Source: Kangiellaceae bacterium (GTDB lineage: Bacteria > Pseudomonadota > Gammaproteobacteria > Enterobacterales > Kangiellaceae). Taken from it: a stretch of 23,472 bases of DNA. A model generated the notes under the pieces. The model searched no databases, was not told the origin of the DNA, and saw only the letters and a list, made by a program, of their open reading frames with translations. The stretch covers positions 1 to 23,472 of the forward strand of contig JAUUYO010000011.1 of NCBI GenBank assembly GCA_030590405.1, given 5' to 3'. Shown here in pieces: positions 7,643-15,267 of this stretch; position 1 is the stretch's first letter; each line of letters starts with the position of its first letter. The position numbers and the translations under genes were made by a program.

Positions 7643-8613
7643 GAGATTCCGTCTAATTTAAAAAGTAATTCTGGAGCATGCTTGATGACGAACTTGGCTA
7701 CATCATCGGATGCCAATAAATCTATTGGAAGCCCTGTTTTTTCGGAAGATTCTTGCACCTTACTCTCCAATTCTTCTGATTTTATTGCTGTCGTTATTAT
7801 CATTCCTGCTGTCCCTGCGTATTTCTCAATGCCAGTTTTGACTTGTTCAACCGCATCGAGATCATGATGAGTACCTTCAAAAGATTTAATTTGAACTATA
7901 ATTTTATTCTCAAATACCAAGTTTCCTAATGATGTACTCATCGTAACAATAAGATCAGCACCATAATCAGTTCCCCATCCAAAACCATTTTCGTTGACAT
8001 CAATCACTCCGGGTATTTTCCGAAAAACTTTTGCTAAGAAACGCTCCAAATTTTTACTTTTGTGCATTTCATGAATAAGGTGTGATATTTCGGTCAAATA
8101 CTTATCAGTCTTGTCCTTCAGATGATATTCTTCCTTACTTTCCCCATCATTCAAGCTGACAGTATTATTTTTCAGATTGTCTATTGATTTGAGAAAATCA
8201 TCAACAGCATAAATTCTATGATATCTTTGCCTAGGGTTTAGATTGACTGAAGGCAGAACATTTTTATCTCTGCGGTCAAATTCAATAATTGTATTAACAT
8301 CAACATCAAAAAAATGTCTAAAGTCTGGTCCCCAACTGCATTGTAGACCGTCATCAAAATCATATTTAGAAAGCACTTGCACCGCAGTGCATTCGCCCCA
8401 GTTGGGTGTGTTGATATGAACTATCCAATCCCCCGGATTCACTTGGAGTAGGAATAATTGCCTGGAGTGCCAATCTGACCAATTATCCTTCAATTTAAGA
8501 TTGTGTTCGTCCTGTTGAGACCATCCAAAACGAGACTTGCCAGACTTTATAGACTTGTACACTAATTTTCGCTCTGCAACTTTATCTACTTTATTGAATG
8601 CCCAGATCGTCAT
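7639..8613 (-). CDS. Mrr-type restriction endonuclease-like protein
   Basis: 324 residues. The C-terminal half (about 185-300) has the layout of the Mrr_cat PD-(D/E)xK nuclease: FGWGTDYGAD with Asp220, then VQIKSF with Gln241 and Lys243, then an EQVKTGIEKYAG helix and a strand MIITT. Q-x-K instead of E-x-K is usual in Mrr enzymes. The N-terminal 150 residues contain PGDWIVHINTP and CSWGPDFRHFFDVD. They may form a PUA/EVE-like reader of modified bases, which is a weaker inference. The likely role is modification-dependent (type IV) restriction of incoming DNA. The gene lies in a cassette bounded by two attC-like sites. AGGAG from the upstream attC edge serves as its ribosome-binding site, 8 bases before the ATG. 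Confidence 0.75.
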   Translation of the reverse strand: MTIWAFNKVDKVAERKLVYKSIKSGKSRFGWSQQDEHNLKLKDNWSDWHSRQLFLLQVNPGDWIVHINTPNWGECTAVQVLSKYDFDDGLQCSWGPDFRHFFDVDVNTIIEFDRRDKNVLPSVNLNPRQRYHRIYAVDDFLKSIDNLKNNTVSLNDGESKEEYHLKDKTDKYLTEISHLIHEMHKSKNLERFLAKVFRKIPGVIDVNENGFGWGTDYGADLIVTMSTSLGNLVFENKIIVQIKSFEGTHHDLDAVEQVKTGIEKYAGTAGMIITTAIKSEELESKVQESSEKTGLPIDLLASDDVAKFVIKHAPELLFKLDGIS

Positions 8614-8622
8614 TTTCTTTTC

Positions 8623-8689
8623 TCCTAACGTTCAGGTCTTCAGGAGAGGCTTCTTTATCACCTAACCTGAAGAACCTGCTGGTTATGTA
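8623..8689 (-). other. attC-like site (8623-8689), best of the set
   Basis: The arms CAGGTCTTCAGG (8633-8644) and CCTGAAGAACCTG (8666-8678) pair completely apart from one extra A. Outside them, CTAAC (8624-8628) and GTTAT (8682-8686) supply the R-box pairing TAAC/GTTA, with 3-to-4-base unpaired spacers between box and arm. This is the expected R''-L''-loop-L'-R' layout. Confidence 0.8.
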
Positions 8690-8703
8690 ATAGTTGATGG
8701 TTA

Positions 8704-9018
8704 TCATAGAACTTCAGCCTTGAATTCTTTTAGTAATTCTTCAGCTTTATCTGTGCTATGTTCTTTAACCATTTGCTCCCACATGGGGGAATTCCGAATT
8801 TGGTTTTGATATTCTTTTGTCATTTGCTCAATTTGCGATTTGGTAAGACGCTCGCCAGGAGCAATAACATGCATACCCGCATCATTGACCCAAGTTTTCG
8901 CAGAATCTAATTTACCAATTGATATGCAGCACTTTTTATATTTCTTGCCGCTACCACATGGGCAAAGGTCATTTCTTCCTATTTTATTTTTCATAGTTTT
9001 CGAGATCTTTTTTGACAT
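8704..9018 (-). CDS. SEC-C motif protein
   Basis: A 104-residue protein with a zinc-binding SEC-C motif, RNDLCPCGSGKKYKKCC, at about residues 15-31, identical in pattern to the C-terminus of SecA. Here it is N-terminal, preceded by a basic stretch (KKISKTMKNKIG) and followed by a predominantly helical, charged C-terminus. Such short SEC-C proteins are common in mobile regions, and their role is not established. Possibilities are nucleic-acid, ribosome or SecB-like protein contacts. An AGGAG lies only 2 bases before the chosen ATG, unusually close, so the ATG at codon 9 remains possible. It is encoded on the same strand as its cassette neighbours. Confidence 0.85.
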   Translation of the reverse strand: MSKKISKTMKNKIGRNDLCPCGSGKKYKKCCISIGKLDSAKTWVNDAGMHVIAPGERLTKSQIEQMTKEYQNQIRNSPMWEQMVKEHSTDKAEELLKEFKAEVL

Positions 9019-9067
9019 AACTCCTAGTTATGCTAGTTCATCTGCAACAACGTTTTGTTAAGCATTG

Positions 9068-9316
9068 TTACAATAGCTCATAAGACAAAACAAGTGACGA
9101 CTCTCCAAACACTGGCGTAGCCAAACTGGATAATTTTTCGTGAATAATACGAGCTTGCATCACATCATTCGCATACATATGAGTAAAATCATCATCGCCA
9201 TCTTCATCCTCTTGAACTTTTGCTGCACAGGCCATTTTAAATTCGTTTAAAGCATGCAGAATATATTTAGCTTCATCGCACGTTAATTCGACATTAACCG
9301 TTCTTACTGTTGTCAT
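9068..9316 (-). CDS. Putative antitoxin/immunity protein (Tsi2-like)
   Basis: An 82-residue acidic protein. It appears mostly helical: one helix about 13-33 (CDEAKYILHALNEFKMACAA), a strongly acidic connector (EDEDGDDD), a second helix about 48-67, and a short tail. This two-helix, acid-linked shape and length resemble Tsi2 (77 residues), the neutraliser of Tse2, but sequence identity looks low. The gene overlaps the preceding toxin-like gene by 4 bases (ATGA), indicating translational coupling typical of toxin-antitoxin pairs. The assignment depends largely on the partner, and an unrelated small regulator is possible. Confidence 0.5.
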   Translation of the reverse strand: MTTVRTVNVELTCDEAKYILHALNEFKMACAAKVQEDEDGDDDFTHMYANDVMQARIIHEKLSSLATPVFGESSLVLSYELL

Positions 9317-9714
9317 GCTGTCCTCACAATTGAACCATTTTTGTTTAACTTAAGATATTTTGCACACTTGATACCCATTTTTTCCAAAAGCGATTTATAT
9401 TCATCTAAAGGCATATTTCTTATGGGTGCGAGTGTGTAGTGCTCAGGCTTATTATCGTCAATAAGCTTTAAACCGTACTCAACTTGTGTCCCTTTATTGA
9501 AAAGCCATGCATAACCAGTTAAGCCTTCATCTTTTATTCCTTTTAGCGTAAATACACTTACTCCTTGTCCATTTGCAACAACCATTTTCACCCCCTTCAA
9601 TTCGTAGGTACTTATCTCCCCTACACGAATTGCAGTTAGCTTATGGCTACCAGAGTTGCCTACTCTATATACTTCCTCGGGAAAGATATAAAAATCTTCG
9701 TTAATAATTGCCAC
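9313..9714 (-). CDS. Putative Tse2-like ADP-ribosyltransferase-fold toxin
   Basis: 133 residues. The central-to-C-terminal order of motifs (GVSVFTLKGI near 51-60, a W followed by an NKGTQVEYGLKLI segment near 69-85, then HYTLAP near 92-97 and an MPLDEYKSLL helix) matches the arrangement I recall for Pseudomonas Tse2 (GTSVF, IPDGT then LKV, HYTIMP). No secretion signal is seen. I infer a cytosolic toxin with the Tse2 fold, used as a toxin-antitoxin module rather than a T6SS effector. The start is GTG, with AAGGAG 8 bases upstream. The ATG at 9719 is out of frame. The stop overlaps the next gene. Confidence 0.5.
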   Translation of the reverse strand: MAIINEDFYIFPEEVYRVGNSGSHKLTAIRVGEISTYELKGVKMVVANGQGVSVFTLKGIKDEGLTGYAWLFNKGTQVEYGLKLIDDNKPEHYTLAPIRNMPLDEYKSLLEKMGIKCAKYLKLNKNGSIVRTA

Positions 9715-9749
9715 TCCATTTTCTCCTTAGTTTCGTTAACCCATTTGAT

Positions 9750-9798
9750 GCTTAACAGTGAATTCAGACGCCAGCGGTTCTTATTCCCTCGCGTCTAA
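9750..9798 (-). other. Partial attC-like site at the upstream edge of the cluster
   Basis: On the minus strand a perfect GTTRRRY box (GTTAAGC, complement of 9750-9756) lies 9 bases from an inverted repeat AGACGC (9766-9771) / GCGTCT (9791-9796). The matching outer box on the far side is missing, so this is a truncated or eroded site. Confidence 0.5.
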
Positions 9799-10190
9799 TC
9801 ATTTTTCAAAGAAAACCAAGGTTAAGTCATAACTTCACGTAAATCAACACGTTAAAGAACAACTGCACAGAATAAATTTTGCGTAAACGCGCGAACCGCA
9901 ATTTCTTTCGCGTTATATTCTATTTTTACTACCTCTAATATTCTCTAGAGTATTCTTTATATTTCAACGAATTAGCATATAAACCTCAAGACATTTCTCC
10001 AGAAATAAGAAAACTTCGCGCGTGATTTCGATCAAAAATTTACATTTTTACGTTATAAATCAATTAAAATAAGTGTACGTGCCTCTGCATTTAACTCAGG
10101 TTGCTTGTAAATACTGACATAATCATAAATGTTTTGGTGAAATTTCGAGACTTTTCTGAAATTCATGAGTTAAGTACAGAAGCATGTAAG
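9799..10190. other. AT-rich non-coding region
   Basis: No supported gene lies here, and in particular no integron integrase. TATTCT occurs three times (9916, 9939, 9951), and CTCTAGAG (9943-9950) is a perfect palindrome that could be an operator. The assignment is speculative. Confidence 0.5.
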
Positions 10191-10219
10191 TTTACTCGAA
10201 TGGTCGTTTATATTATAAT
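10191..10219 (+). promoter_or_regulatory. Sigma-70 promoter for carrier-protein module 1
   Basis: TTTACT (10191-10196) and a perfect TATAAT (10214-10219) are separated by 17 bases. The predicted start is near 10226, giving a leader of about 90 bases. The leader contains a perfect 6-bp hairpin (GACTAA/TTAGTC, 10259-10275). Confidence 0.6.
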
Positions 10220-10316
10220 CTCCGCAGTTTCGTCACAAATAAAAAGCTGTAATTTCCCGACTAAAAGAGTTAGTCCTGTTATCTAAAGCTAGAATATTAA
10301 AAGGGATCTCAAACTA

Positions 10317-11939
10317 GTGGCTACTTTACTGCATGACCTCATCAGTTACTCGGCAAATTGTTGGCCCGAGTCCACCGCCATACAAGAAAAAGATGCTTCA
10401 CTCACCTATCAAGAACTCGACTCAAGCACCACGAAAATAGCAAACCTGATAACTCAAACAGGGGTACAACGGGGCCAACGAGTTGGGCTGCTTACTCATA
10501 AATCAATTGCTGCTTATATGGGAATTTACGGCATTTTAAAATCTGGATGTGCCTATGTCCCATTGGACCGAAGAGCGCCAGCAGATAGGCTCAGTTACAT
10601 ATGTAATGACTGTCAGATTGATACCTTAATAATAACCAAACCAGTTTGGTCTAAACTAAAACAAATACTAGCAAACAAAAATGGCATCAAATCAATTATT
10701 ATCCTTGATAACAGTGAACCTGAGCAGTTAGAGAGGATAGCCGTTTTAACTCTGGCCGATGTAAATTCTCAACAGAACAAACCAATACAGAAATTTAATA
10801 TTGTCGACTCTGATTTAGCTTATATATTGTATACATCAGGCTCAACTGGCAAACCAAAAGGTGTAATGATAAGCCATCATATATCAATGTCGTTTGTATC
10901 CTGGTCTTGCGGGCATACGTCATTGACAACAAATGATCGGGTGTCCGGTCATGCTCCGCTTCATTTTGACCTTTCAATATTTGATATTTTTGCAACAGCA
11001 ATGGTGGGCGCTACATTGCTTCCGGTTCCCGATGGAGCGTCTACCTTCCCTACTCGCTTATTAGATTGGATGATCTATAATCGTATTAGTGTTTGGTACT
11101 CCGTCCCTTCGATCTTGTCAATGATGGCTCAAAATCCAAAATTCGAAACAATATCATACCCTGATTTACGATTGATTATTTTTGCTGGAGAAGTTTTCCC
11201 CGTACCTTATCTAAAGCGGTGGTTAACTTGCCTGCCAGAGCTAACTTTCATGAATTGGTTTGGTCCAACGGAAACAAATGTCATTACCAGCTATACTGTG
11301 ACTATTCCGGCCGATAAATTATTAAACCCGATACCAATTGGTCGTACTACCACCAATGCCGATCTTTACTGTTTAGATGAGAATGGTGATATTGTTACTG
11401 AGCCAGGAAAAAGCGGCGAGTTATTTGCCAGAGGTCCTTGTGTCGCTCTTGGTTATTGGGCAGACGATGAGAAAACAATGGCCAAATTTCTAACTAATCA
11501 AAACAAAGCTTACCTAAAAGATTGGGCTTTTAAAACGGGTGATATCGTTTCATTAGACAATAACGGCGATTTTATATTTCAGGGGCGAAATGACCACTTA
11601 GTAAAATCCAGAGGGTACCGAATCGAACTGGGAGAAGTTGAAGCAGCTTATTATCAACAGGAGACAGTCCGAGAAGTCGCGGTTATTCCATTTGTCGACG
11701 AATTGATTGGTAACAAGTTAGTTGCGTTTATCGCAACTCATAACTCATCACAAGAAATTTATCCAAATAGTAAGCAGGAATCCTTAGAAAAAACATTAGT
11801 AAATAAATTAATTACTGAAATATTACCATCCTATATGATTCCTGTAGCAACGGAAATTTTAGACGTTTTACCAAAAACATCTAACGGAAAAGTTGATAGA
11901 CAAAGTCTATCAAAGCAATATCATGACAATCAAACATAA
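10317..11939 (+). CDS. Stand-alone amino-acid adenylation enzyme (PltF-like AMP ligase)
   Basis: This enzyme activates a carboxylic acid, probably an amino acid, as an adenylate and loads it onto a carrier protein, most likely the one encoded 23 bases downstream. The 540 residues carry the full set of adenylation core motifs: A3 TSGSTGKPKG (173-182), A5 NWFGPTETN, A7 FKTGD, A8 GRNDHLVKSRGYRIELGEVE, and A10 LPKTSNGKVDR with catalytic Lys525. There is no fused condensation or carrier domain. HFDLSIFDIF and VWYSVPSIL resemble prolyl-AMP ligases such as PltF. My reading of the pocket is D-L-F-Y-I-A-W-V-I. The start is GTG: the frame has no ATG after the stop at 10290, and AGGGAT lies about 9 bases upstream. 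A weaker alternative is the exosortase-A-associated acyl-CoA ligase family. Confidence 0.85.
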   Translation: MATLLHDLISYSANCWPESTAIQEKDASLTYQELDSSTTKIANLITQTGVQRGQRVGLLTHKSIAAYMGIYGILKSGCAYVPLDRRAPADRLSYICNDCQIDTLIITKPVWSKLKQILANKNGIKSIIILDNSEPEQLERIAVLTLADVNSQQNKPIQKFNIVDSDLAYILYTSGSTGKPKGVMISHHISMSFVSWSCGHTSLTTNDRVSGHAPLHFDLSIFDIFATAMVGATLLPVPDGASTFPTRLLDWMIYNRISVWYSVPSILSMMAQNPKFETISYPDLRLIIFAGEVFPVPYLKRWLTCLPELTFMNWFGPTETNVITSYTVTIPADKLLNPIPIGRTTTNADLYCLDENGDIVTEPGKSGELFARGPCVALGYWADDEKTMAKFLTNQNKAYLKDWAFKTGDIVSLDNNGDFIFQGRNDHLVKSRGYRIELGEVEAAYYQQETVREVAVIPFVDELIGNKLVAFIATHNSSQEIYPNSKQESLEKTLVNKLITEILPSYMIPVATEILDVLPKTSNGKVDRQSLSKQYHDNQT

Positions 11940-11962
11940 ACTATTTTTATCAGGAGTACAAA

Positions 11963-12208
11963 ATGGACGACTTAACAAAAGTAATCAGTGAGTTTATCAG
12001 CACAGAAATAATGCATGGCGCAAAGGATTCATTGGCAGCCGATTGCCAACTATTAGATGAGGGTATTCTCGATTCTCTCGGTCTACAACAGCTAATTACT
12101 TTTCTTGAAGGTAAATATGACATTATGGTCGATGATGATTACCTCATGCCAGAATATTTCACCACCGTTGAAAGCATTGCAACCTTGATCAATGGATTAA
12201 CAAAATAA
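11963..12208 (+). CDS. Acyl/peptidyl carrier protein, module 1
   Basis: An 81-residue free-standing carrier protein. The phosphopantetheine attachment site is Ser38 in GILDSLGLQQL, with the usual acidic first half and a FFTTVE-like third helix (YFTTVESIATLI). It presumably receives the acyl or aminoacyl group from the adjacent adenylation enzyme and presents it to the dehydrogenase encoded 20 bases downstream. It needs a phosphopantetheinyl transferase, which is not in the window. The start is ATG with CAGGAG upstream. Confidence 0.92.
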   Translation: MDDLTKVISEFISTEIMHGAKDSLAADCQLLDEGILDSLGLQQLITFLEGKYDIMVDDDYLMPEYFTTVESIATLINGLTK

Positions 12209-12228
12209 ATCAATTTTGAGGGATAATC

Positions 12229-13482
12229 ATGAGCCAGGAAAATATAAATAGTTCCGCTGATATTGTGGAACCCAAAGAAAAAACTCGCGAACAATTAATG
12301 GAACTGTGTCATACCTTAGCCGATATTTTTAAAACTCGCGCGGCAAAGTATGACAATGAAGGTTCATTTCCGGTCGAGAATTTTGAAGATTTAAGGACAG
12401 CCGGCCTATTAGGAATGATGGTCCCGAGAGAGTTTGGAGGTTGGGGCTGTAATTTTTTAACTTACAGCAAAGCACTAGAAATATTAGCGACCGGTGATGC
12501 CTCAACTAGTTTGGCATTTAACATGCACAATATTACTGTCGGTAGTTTGGCTGAAATCCCAGCAGCACCAACTGACGATAGACGCTCAGGCGCAATCAAC
12601 GATTTTCGTGAATGGATTTTTAAAGAAGCCGTTGAAGGCAAAAAATTATTTGCCTCAGCAGCTTCAGAACCTGGAATTGGCGCTCACTTTAGTAAGTTGA
12701 AATCAAGCTATAAGCGGACTGAAGGTGGCTTTATCTTAAACGGCACAAAATCTTTTGTTTCAATGGCAGGTTATGCCGATTATTATGTTGTCGCCGCCAA
12801 AGCTGCGCACTCTAAATCGGAACAAGCTGCAGTTTCTTTTCTTATCGTAGATAGAGAAACCCCTGGCTCACATATGGACAATGTCTGGAATGTTTTAGGC
12901 ATGCGGGCAACCTCGACTAACCCTGTACATTTTAAAGATTGCTTTGTTCCTAAAGAGCGACTCTACATGGCATCTGAAGGCATGGCATTATATAAGATCG
13001 CACGGGAACCGCATTGGTTAGCAGGCGGATATTCCGGTGTTTATCTTGGTATTATGACGGCAACTTATGATTTTCTGGTGAACTTCCTTAAAAAGAAAAA
13101 ACTCCCCGGAACTGATATTCCTTATTCTCAGGAACCAGTAATACAACACCAAATGGGGAAATTCTATACCGAACTAACTTCGGCAAGACTAGCGGTTTAT
13201 CATGCTGCTAATCTGGTCGATAGCGCTCGGGGTTCAGATGAAGCAAATGCAGCGATCCATCACGCTAAATATCTTGTCAGCGAAAGTGGTCCTAAGTTAG
13301 CCGCTGATGCGATCCGAATGTGTGGCGCATCCAGCATAAGCAAATTTTTTCCGTTAGAACGTTTTTATAGAGATTCACGTTGCGGCGCTTTACAACCAGC
13401 CTACAGCGATGATTGCCTTACTTATTTAGGTAAAGCTGCGTTCGGCGCAAATCTAAAAAATCCTATTGAAACCTATTGGTAA
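12229..13482 (+). CDS. Acyl-CoA dehydrogenase-like enzyme, module 1 (carrier-bound substrate)
   Basis: A 417-residue FAD enzyme of the acyl-CoA dehydrogenase superfamily. ASAASEPGIGAHFS and FILNGTKSFVS are the middle-domain flavin and substrate motifs. In the C-terminal helical domain, AREPHWLAGGYSG supplies Glu260 at the position of the isovaleryl-CoA-dehydrogenase-type catalytic base. The second canonical site (YEGT near the C-terminus) is absent, as expected for that subclass. Because it sits between a carrier protein and an adenylation enzyme, I infer that it oxidises a thioester-bound amino acid or acyl group, as the prolyl-carrier-protein dehydrogenases in pyrrole pathways do. GAGGG precedes the ATG. 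Confidence 0.88.
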   Translation: MSQENINSSADIVEPKEKTREQLMELCHTLADIFKTRAAKYDNEGSFPVENFEDLRTAGLLGMMVPREFGGWGCNFLTYSKALEILATGDASTSLAFNMHNITVGSLAEIPAAPTDDRRSGAINDFREWIFKEAVEGKKLFASAASEPGIGAHFSKLKSSYKRTEGGFILNGTKSFVSMAGYADYYVVAAKAAHSKSEQAAVSFLIVDRETPGSHMDNVWNVLGMRATSTNPVHFKDCFVPKERLYMASEGMALYKIAREPHWLAGGYSGVYLGIMTATYDFLVNFLKKKKLPGTDIPYSQEPVIQHQMGKFYTELTSARLAVYHAANLVDSARGSDEANAAIHHAKYLVSESGPKLAADAIRMCGASSISKFFPLERFYRDSRCGALQPAYSDDCLTYLGKAAFGANLKNPIETYW

Positions 13483-13493
13483 GGTACAAGAAT

Positions 13494-14327
13494 ATGCAGG
13501 AGCAAGCAGTTTTTTTTGAAAATAGTCATGGAGTTCTGCTCTTTGGTTTACATCATCAGGTGGAACAGCCACAAGATATCGGCGTGGTATTTTGCCACCC
13601 TTTTGGTGAAGAAAAACATCGTTCCTACCGAGCGTTTGTTAATTTTTCCCGGTATCTTTCCGAGCAAAATATTGAGAGTTTTCGTTTCGATGTAAAAGGT
13701 GCCGGGGATAGTGATGGTGAACTTTGTGAGTCAACCATCGAATCGCAAGTTGAAGACACTCTGGATGCTATTTCGTTTTTTCAAAATAAAACCAAGGTAA
13801 AAAAGATCGTTTTAATTGGTCTACGACTTGGCGCGTCAATTGCCCTGCTTGCTGCACAAAAAGAGCCACGCGTTAAAGGATTAGTCTTGCTGTCTCCGAT
13901 CAGCAAAGGCGCTAATTATTGGCGGGAGCTATTACGTACAAAACAATTTGCTTCAATTTCACTCAACCTGCCAGCGACCAAATCATCTGTTCTGATGCAA
14001 CAATTAGAGTCAACGGGAACTATCGAAATCGAAGCTCAAATGCTTGGTATTGATTTTGTTAATCAACTAAAATCGATTAATTTATTAGAACAAATAAAAC
14101 AATACTCTGGTGAGTTGCTGGTTACCGGATTAGCCCGAGATAGCCTGGGTAAAGAGCTATCTCAAAAACTAACCGAACAACACCCGGCATCAGACAAATC
14201 AAGTCGTCTTTGGTGTGAAGAAGAGCGGGACTATTGGAGTATTTTGAGTCTTTACGATCAATATAATCCACAAGCAACCTACCAATACACAAAGGACTGG
14301 TTAACAGAAAAAGGACTATCCAGTTGA
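13494..14327 (+). CDS. Alpha/beta-hydrolase-fold protein, exosortase-A hydrolase-2-like, non-Ser elbow
   Basis: 277 residues from the ATG at 13494. An alternative upstream TTG overlapping the dehydrogenase lacks support. FCHPFGEEKHRSYRAF, then FRFDVKGAGDSDG, is the strand-loop pattern of the exosortase-A-associated hydrolase 2 family. The nucleophile elbow reads G109-L-R111-L-G113, so the usual Ser is an Arg. I recall the same GLRLG pattern in that family, so it is probably a real subfamily feature, but classical hydrolysis is doubtful. It may be a thioesterase-like scaffold or transferase acting on the carrier-bound product. The stop overlaps the next gene's TTG start. Confidence 0.75.
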   Translation: MQEQAVFFENSHGVLLFGLHHQVEQPQDIGVVFCHPFGEEKHRSYRAFVNFSRYLSEQNIESFRFDVKGAGDSDGELCESTIESQVEDTLDAISFFQNKTKVKKIVLIGLRLGASIALLAAQKEPRVKGLVLLSPISKGANYWRELLRTKQFASISLNLPATKSSVLMQQLESTGTIEIEAQMLGIDFVNQLKSINLLEQIKQYSGELLVTGLARDSLGKELSQKLTEQHPASDKSSRLWCEEERDYWSILSLYDQYNPQATYQYTKDWLTEKGLSS

Positions 14328-15259
14328 GCGCAGATATAATGAATGCAGTAAACAATAACAGTCGTCTTGATAGTAAGAAAATACTGACAATTGATGCGCC
14401 GAGTGGAAAACTGTTTGGATTACAGCAAACACCTGCTGATGAAGTAAAGTTGTGCGTCATCATGCTCAATTCTGGGATGTTAAATCGTTCTGGCCCACAA
14501 AGACTGTATTGGACATTCGCCCAGAAAGCTTGTCAGGAAAATATGGCTGTGATCAGAGTTGATCTTGCCGGAGTTGGCGACAGTTTAGCCGAAACCTCAG
14601 AAACTCACTTCGACAACCATAAAAAAGAAGACGTGAACGCTGTGATCGATTATGTGCGCTCACAATGGCCGCATGCAAAAATCATATTACAGGGATTGTG
14701 TGCTGGTTCTCGTGTATCCTTCAAGAGCGCAGCAGAAAACTCCGATGTGTCAGGCCTACTTGCCTGGTCAACCGAGATTTATACCGCCTCACAAAATATG
14801 CCGCAATCGCCCCATGAACCGGAAGATCGGTTGAGCGAATATGAAGTTTCCGATACGATGTCGCGAGTTATCAATTTTTTGGTCACTTTTAATTTTTTAA
14901 AGCCCAGTTGGTGGCGCAAAGAATTTCCTAATGGTGAAGGCTTAGTGGATACAGTTAAGCATACAATTAAGTGCTCAATTAAAGCGATCATTAAAAGTGA
15001 TCCCGAAAATCAGGGCGAGTTTTTAGTCGCTGCCGATGCCTACTTAAAACAAAAAAGACCGGTTTATTTTGCATTTGGCGAACATGATGAGCGAGCTTTG
15101 AAAGAGTTTGAATCACGCTTCCCTCAAATAAAAAATGATCAAGCATTAACTCAGTCTTATCGAGTTATCGAAGACGGCACTCATACTTTTTCAACAAAAA
15201 GCTCTTCTGATGACGTGATTAAAAGTTCGCTAGACTGGATAAAAAAACACTTTAGCTAA
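14324..15259 (+). CDS. Alpha/beta-hydrolase-fold protein, exosortase-A hydrolase-1-like, Cys elbow
   Basis: 311 residues. VIMLNSGMLNRSGPQRLYW and VIRVDLAGVGDS fit the exosortase-A-associated hydrolase 1 pattern. The nucleophile elbow is G124-L-C126-A-G128, with Cys at the nucleophile position, as in thioesterase or acyltransferase variants. The late His lies in EDGTHTFS. I chose the TTG at 14324 because AAGGA (14311-14315) is 8 bases upstream. The ATG at 14339 would be 23 bases away. Translation is coupled to the preceding gene by overlap. A likely role is release or transfer of a carrier-bound acyl or aminoacyl group, which is inference. It converges with the minus-strand dehydrogenase, leaving 8 bases between stops. 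Confidence 0.75.
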   Translation: MSADIMNAVNNNSRLDSKKILTIDAPSGKLFGLQQTPADEVKLCVIMLNSGMLNRSGPQRLYWTFAQKACQENMAVIRVDLAGVGDSLAETSETHFDNHKKEDVNAVIDYVRSQWPHAKIILQGLCAGSRVSFKSAAENSDVSGLLAWSTEIYTASQNMPQSPHEPEDRLSEYEVSDTMSRVINFLVTFNFLKPSWWRKEFPNGEGLVDTVKHTIKCSIKAIIKSDPENQGEFLVAADAYLKQKRPVYFAFGEHDERALKEFESRFPQIKNDQALTQSYRVIEDGTHTFSTKSSSDDVIKSSLDWIKKHFS

Positions 15260-15267
15260 ACGACCAA

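Larger units (their letters stand above)
6288..9798 (-). mobile_element. Integron cassette cluster without integrase (CALIN)
   Basis: A run of small minus-strand genes is separated by imperfect palindromes with the hallmarks of attC recombination sites: unequal arms carrying one or two extra unpaired bases, and outer TAAC/GTTA boxes. The clear sites are at 8623-8689, 7586-7642, 6843-6920 and 6511-6590. A partial site at 9750-9798 marks the upstream edge. All genes point the same way relative to the sites, as cassettes do. An integrase would be expected near 9800-10300 on the plus strand, but none is present. The downstream edge near 6288 has no recognisable final site. Confidence 0.7.

Noticed and set aside
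9019..9068. Possible attC between the antitoxin-like gene and the SEC-C gene
   Set aside because: There are short palindromes (AACAA/TTGTT and CATAACT/AGTTATG) and a GCTTAAC box, but no matching bulged arms and box pair. It may be degenerate, or the three genes may share one cassette.
10101..10286. A 61-codon plus-strand open frame before the adenylation gene
   Set aside because: It contains the TATAAT promoter and hairpin of the downstream operon, and its sequence looks like translated AT-rich spacer.
9799..10316. Integron integrase or attI at the upstream edge of the cassettes
   Set aside because: No integrase-like reading frame exists in either strand here, and no attI-type core followed by an integrase promoter is seen.
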